Positions 5,725-8,440 of a stretch of 8,440 bases of DNA are shown here, piece by piece. The translations under genes and the position numbers were made by a program. Numbering within the stretch: the first letter of the stretch is position 1; each line of letters begins with the position of its first letter. The notes below the pieces were generated by a model. That model was given only the letters and a program-made list of their open reading frames with translations, made no database searches and had not been told where the DNA came from. The DNA is from Thermoplasmata archaeon (GTDB lineage Archaea; Thermoplasmatota; Thermoplasmata; Lutacidiplasmatales; UBA184): the NCBI GenBank assembly GCA_030043835.1, contig JASHWY010000178.1:1-8440 (forward strand), given 5' to 3'.

Positions 5725-6252
5725 TTACGGCAGGAAGACGCACGCCGCGACGCAGACTCCGTAGTGGTCCATCGGGATCGAGAGCTCCTCGGTCCGGTAC
5801 CGGATCCGGCGAAGCTCCACGCCCCGAAAGTGCGCGATCTCCTCCATCCGCCACTTGAGGAACTCTTTGAGCGACTTCTGCGTCCCATGAAGGTGCCCCT
5901 CCGCGACGTACCCCCCCTGGCTGTCGGTCCGAAAGCCGTAGGCGATCCCGGCGCTGATCACCTCGCCCTCGCCTCCCGAGTACCGCGAGAGGACCGCGTG
6001 CGTGATCGCGCCGCGCGCCATCCGCGTGCGCTCGATCTGGCGGATGCCGATCGGAAGCACGGAGGAGACGCTCACCAGGTTCTGCTCTCCGATCCCCGCC
6101 TGAAGGAGGGCGAGGTCGAACGCGTTGAGTTCGCTCGTCTTGTTGATCCCCTTGCCGCTGGTGACGAAGAATCGGGTCGGGATCGGCACCAAAGAGTGCG
6201 CCGCGGGCTCGTGGTCACGGGCCACGAGGGCCGGTGAGCTCGACCCGACCAT
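5725..6252 (-). CDS. pdaD: Pyruvoyl-dependent arginine decarboxylase
   Basis: Converts arginine to agmatine, the entry to archaeal polyamine synthesis (and, in many archaea, to agmatidine on tRNA-Ile). The proenzyme cuts itself to form a pyruvoyl cofactor: the predicted site is Ser63-Ser64 in NLVSVSSVLP, matching the Ser-Ser site of the Methanocaldococcus enzyme. Other family features are TRFFVTSGKG (26-35), ELNAFDLALLQAGI (41-54), GGEGEVISAGIAYG (93-106) and the AEGH segment (117-120). It has 175 residues, slightly longer than the 165-residue M. jannaschii protein, with about 20 non-conserved residues at the N-terminus before LVPIPTRFF. It lies 23 nt after the SIS-domain gene with no promoter between, so it is probably the last gene of the operon starting near 8013. 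ATG 6252 is the natural start. Confidence 0.95.
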   Translation of the reverse strand: MVGSSSPALVARDHEPAAHSLVPIPTRFFVTSGKGINKTSELNAFDLALLQAGIGEQNLVSVSSVLPIGIRQIERTRMARGAITHAVLSRYSGGEGEVISAGIAYGFRTDSQGGYVAEGHLHGTQKSLKEFLKWRMEEIAHFRGVELRRIRYRTEELSIPMDHYGVCVAACVFLP

Positions 6253-6275
6253 AAGGTTTCGGCCGAGGGCTGGCG

Positions 6276-6848
6276 TTAGACCATGATGGCGTGGCGCCGC
6301 CGCATCGAATCCTCGGTCTCGTCGCGCGCCCGCATGAGTTCCGCGACGAGCGCGTCGGTGAGCCGAAGGCTCGCCTCCTCGAAGAGCGTCCCGAGCGGTG
6401 CGAAGCGGGGCCGGTCGGCGTCTTCTTCGAACTCGAGCGTCAAGAGGTGCGTCGCGGCGTGCGCGATCTTCGACGAGCCCCGCGCGGTCAGGACGATGAG
6501 CTCCGCGCCCTCCCGGCGAACGATGTTGGCGGTCTGCATGCTCGAGTAGCTCTCGCCCTGCGCCGAGAAGATGAAGACCGCGTCCCCCCGGTGGACGATT
6601 GGGGTTACGCTCTCGCCGATCACGTACGCCCTGAGCCCTGCCTGGACGAGGCGCATCGCGAAGGCGCGCCCGATGATCCCGCTGCGCCCGGCCCCGTAGA
6701 CGAAGAGCTGCGGCGCAGCGGCGAGGATATCGACGGCCCGGGTGATCGCCTTCGGGTTGATCCGGTCGAGAGCTTGGGTCACTCGCTCGGCCAGGTACCG
6801 CTGGGCGAGCACGAACGTCGAGGCGCTATCGTCGACGCGTGCGGGCAC
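6276..6848 (-). CDS. SIS-domain phosphosugar isomerase, 6-phospho-3-hexuloisomerase-like
   Basis: A single SIS domain, 190 residues, closest by eye to archaeal 6-phospho-3-hexuloisomerase (PHI, HxlB), which interconverts 3-hexulose-6-phosphate and fructose-6-phosphate in the ribulose monophosphate pathway. In archaea that pathway often supplies ribose phosphate. Family features: FVYGAGRSGIIGRAFAMRL (49-67), AYVIGESVTP (74-83), the PLGTLFEEASL segment (151-161) with the Glu considered catalytic in the M. jannaschii enzyme, and a C-terminal helix ending RRRH. Two differences stand out: Gln69 where M. jannaschii has its proposed catalytic His (RLMHLG versus RLVQAG), and FSAQGES (94-100) in place of the SGSGxT phosphate loop. 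GTG 6848 overlaps the upstream gene by 23 nt; a GTG at 6812 (residue 13) would remove the overlap. The partner hexulose-phosphate synthase is not in the window. Confidence 0.87.
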   Translation of the reverse strand: MPARVDDSASTFVLAQRYLAERVTQALDRINPKAITRAVDILAAAPQLFVYGAGRSGIIGRAFAMRLVQAGLRAYVIGESVTPIVHRGDAVFIFSAQGESYSSMQTANIVRREGAELIVLTARGSSKIAHAATHLLTLEFEEDADRPRFAPLGTLFEEASLRLTDALVAELMRARDETEDSMRRRHAIMV

Positions 6849-8013
6849 GCGATCGCACCTCCTTCCGCCGGATCGAGGGGGGGACTCGACGGGCGGGCCG
6901 GGCGGGGGGCTTGCGCGCCGGCTTTACCGGCGGGGCGGGCTTTCCCTTGGCGCTCACCGCAGGGGCCGCCTCCTTCGGGGCCGGCTTGGCCGGGGCGGGA
7001 GCGTGCTGTCTCGTCCAGCGCCGGGTGAGCGCCCGTTCGTAGAGGAGCTTCATGTACATCGCATCGTGCTCTAAGAGAGGCGAACTCGAGATTACCGTCG
7101 CGTCGTAGTCCCTCTCGGCGAGGATCTCGGCGAGCGGGTCGAAGCGGACGAGGCCCCGCTTGATCGGCGTCAAGCGGAACTCGCCCGGCCCGTAGAACTC
7201 GACGCCCGAGAAGTTGAGGTAGAGCGGACCGTTCGTCGCCGAGACGAACTCCTTCACCACCGGGGCGAGCGACTCGGCCTCCTCGAACGACGTGCGCTCC
7301 CGAGCCGCGAGATGCGGAAGGTTGAGGACGGGAATCGTCCCCTTCACGTGCCGGACCAAGTCGAGGATCTCCTCGCGGGAGCCGAAGACGTCCGGGTGGC
7401 CGCTCGGTTCGATCGCGAGGCGGACCGTCCCCTTCGAGAATTTCTGGAGCCAGTCGGCGAGGTCGGCGACGATCTCCGTGAGCTGTTGGATCGAGTCCGT
7501 GCGATCGCCTCCTCCGTAGAAGCCGAGATGGGTCACCGCGAGGCGCGCGCCGAGTCCGTGCGCCAAGACCCCGGCCCACTGGATCTGGCGCGTCGACTGG
7601 TCGCGCGCATCGCTCGAACCGAAGAAGTCGACGTAGTACGGCGCGTGGAGCGTAAGGTCGGTGTCGAGAGCCCGAGCGAGCGCCTTCGTTTGCTCGAGAT
7701 CGGCGTGGTCCTTCGCGAGGCTCCACGTGAGGGTCGTGATCGAGTCCCGGCGCTTGATCGGCGTCGTAAGCGGGGCGATGTGCGGTGGGCTCTCAGGATG
7801 GTCGGACGGTCCGACGCTCACGACGAGCTGCTGGACGAGCTCCCGGGAGAGCTTTCCCACCTCTTCGTCGAGTGCGAGGCGAGTGAGCGGATTCACCTTG
7901 ATGAACTGGACTTCCATCGCGGTAAGACCGAGGTGATGGACGTCGGCGATACCGTCCCGCAAAGTGCGTCCCTTGCAGGAAAGAGGGATTCCCGCAGGTC
8001 CGAAACGGATCAC
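6826..8013 (-). CDS. Endonuclease IV-like / xylose isomerase-like TIM-barrel protein with basic tail
   Basis: The first ~330 residues form an AP-endonuclease-2 type TIM barrel: MIRFGPAGIPLSCKGRT at the start, MEVQFI (33-38), LTLHAPYYVD (120-129, His123), AVTHLGFYGG (159-168, His162), RLAIEPSGHPDVFGS (198-212, Glu202), LNLPHLAA (230-237, His234), YLNFSGVEF (265-273) and ISSSPLLEHDA (308-318). In endonuclease IV these strands carry the trinuclear-zinc ligands; here the positions expected for Asp179, His216, His231 and Glu261 appear as Asn231, Asn267, Arg280 and Ser310. Whether it is a DNA-repair nuclease, an isomerase-like enzyme or a non-catalytic binder is therefore open. Residues ~337-395 are an Ala/Pro/Lys/Arg-rich, probably disordered, strongly basic tail ending RTRRR. 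Start is GTG 8013, downstream of a clear TATA box. It leads a likely operon with the SIS and arginine decarboxylase genes. Confidence 0.85.
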   Translation of the reverse strand: MIRFGPAGIPLSCKGRTLRDGIADVHHLGLTAMEVQFIKVNPLTRLALDEEVGKLSRELVQQLVVSVGPSDHPESPPHIAPLTTPIKRRDSITTLTWSLAKDHADLEQTKALARALDTDLTLHAPYYVDFFGSSDARDQSTRQIQWAGVLAHGLGARLAVTHLGFYGGGDRTDSIQQLTEIVADLADWLQKFSKGTVRLAIEPSGHPDVFGSREEILDLVRHVKGTIPVLNLPHLAARERTSFEEAESLAPVVKEFVSATNGPLYLNFSGVEFYGPGEFRLTPIKRGLVRFDPLAEILAERDYDATVISSSPLLEHDAMYMKLLYERALTRRWTRQHAPAPAKPAPKEAAPAVSAKGKPAPPVKPARKPPARPARRVPPSIRRKEVRSRARTRRR

Positions 8014-8058
8014 GAGTAACCAGGCCTCAAAACGGGAGGACCCGCGCTATTCGCTGAA

Positions 8059-8070
8059 ACTATATATCGG
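8059..8070 (-). promoter_or_regulatory. TATA box for the TIM-barrel/SIS/pdaD operon
   Basis: GATATATAGT on the minus strand is the best TATA match in the window. Transcription would start about 25 bp downstream, near 8039, leaving a leader of about 25 nt before GTG 8013. That leader contains a weak GAGG (8028-8025) 11 nt before the start codon. The box overlaps the TAG stop of the methyltransferase gene. Confidence 0.6.
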
Positions 8071-8440
8071 ACGCCGGCGGAGGCCGCAGGGCCGAGGCGT
8101 GGGCGTCCCGGCCGCGAAATCCGAGCGCGACGATGTATAGCTCGGACGACGGTTCCCGCGAGGCGGGAGGCTTCGTACGCTTCAGGCGGTCGACGAACGG
8201 ACGGATCTCCGCTTCGAGAGAAGCCACGAGGTCTCCATCGAAGACCTTCGCGACGAACGCGCCCCCCGGTTCAAGCACGCTGCGCGCGAGATGCCAGGCG
8301 TCGCGCACGATTTCCACGCTGCGGGCGTGGTCCGTCGCATAGGCGCCGCTGATGCGCGGGGACATGTCGGAGAGGACGACGTCGAACCGCTTTGCTCCCA
8401 AACGGTCCGCGAGCTTAGGATCCCCGACCCTCCTGCGGAT
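8060..8440 (-). CDS. rlmE: FtsJ/RlmE-family rRNA ribose 2'-O-methyltransferase (partial, N-terminus beyond the window)
   Basis: SAM-dependent Rossmann methyltransferase of the FtsJ/RrmJ family; RlmE methylates the ribose of a uridine in the peptidyl-transferase loop of 23S rRNA. The window holds the last 126 codons. Three residues of the K-D-K-E catalytic tetrad are visible: Asp in FDVVLSDMSP, Lys in GGAFVAKVFDGD and Glu in SSELYIVALGF. The first Lys and the SAM-binding glycine motif lie outside. The SGAYATDHARS stretch after the Asp also matches the family. The reading frame is open to the right edge, so a TTG at 8401 is not the real start. The end is TAG at 8062-8060, followed by about 18 non-conserved residues after the last strand. 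Whether it acts on rRNA or, as some archaeal relatives do, on tRNA cannot be told. Confidence 0.9.
   Translation of the reverse strand: MRRRVGDPKLADRLGAKRFDVVLSDMSPRISGAYATDHARSVEIVRDAWHLARSVLEPGGAFVAKVFDGDLVASLEAEIRPFVDRLKRTKPPASREPSSELYIVALGFRGRDAHASALRPPPASDI

Noticed and set aside
6850..7020. Repetitive GC-rich tail region considered as a DNA repeat or CRISPR-like array.
   Set aside because: There is no regular repeat/spacer period; the pattern is explained by Ala/Pro/Lys/Arg codons of the TIM-barrel tail.
6779..7726. A 315-codon minus-strand frame inside the TIM-barrel gene.
   Set aside because: It is a frame-shifted reading of the TIM-barrel gene, with Arg/Pro/Gly-rich low-complexity output.

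Overview
The window looks like a piece of a GC-rich archaeal chromosome. Four genes give the domain: ribosomal protein S8e, SRP19, a GPN-loop GTPase and a pyruvoyl-type arginine decarboxylase. TATA-like boxes replace bacterial -35/-10 promoters, and two of them sit about 25 bp upstream of a start codon, as in leaderless archaeal mRNAs. Glucose dehydrogenase of the Thermoplasma/Sulfolobus type next to a keto-sugar aldolase fits a high-GC Thermoplasmatota-like lineage. That placement is an inference from gene content and was not tested. Coding density is very high and codons mostly end in G or C. No RNA gene, CRISPR array, insertion sequence or phage gene was seen. No stretch longer than 300 bases lacks a gene.

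Layout from left to right. A TraB-family protein on the minus strand runs off the left edge (1-664). It is divergent from a small uncharacterised plus-strand gene (756-1058). A minus-strand information-processing cluster follows, in transcription order S8e, SRP19, GPN GTPase (2574 down to 1065). Next is a minus-strand sugar-catabolism pair, keto-sugar aldolase then glucose 1-dehydrogenase (4641 down to 2621), with a 4-nt overlap. Divergent from that pair is a plus-strand pair, RNase HII and an SCP2-domain protein (4674-5704), also with a 4-nt overlap. The right part is a minus-strand run: an FtsJ/RlmE-type rRNA methyltransferase cut by the right edge (8440 down to 8060), then an endonuclease-IV-like TIM-barrel protein with a basic Ala/Pro/Arg tail, a SIS-domain phosphosugar isomerase, and arginine decarboxylase (8013 down to 5725).

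How the genes fit together. The dehydrogenase and aldolase supply the first and the carbon-cleaving steps of an archaeal Entner-Doudoroff route; the dehydratase between them is not in the window. S8e, SRP19 and the GTPase belong to ribosome and secretion/assembly functions. The most unusual unit is the TIM-barrel/SIS/arginine-decarboxylase run. The TIM barrel keeps the endonuclease IV fold signatures but appears to have lost about half of the metal ligands, and the SIS protein differs from textbook 6-phospho-3-hexuloisomerase at its proposed catalytic His and its phosphate loop. These are the best candidates for undescribed biology here. The rest looks like ordinary core genome.
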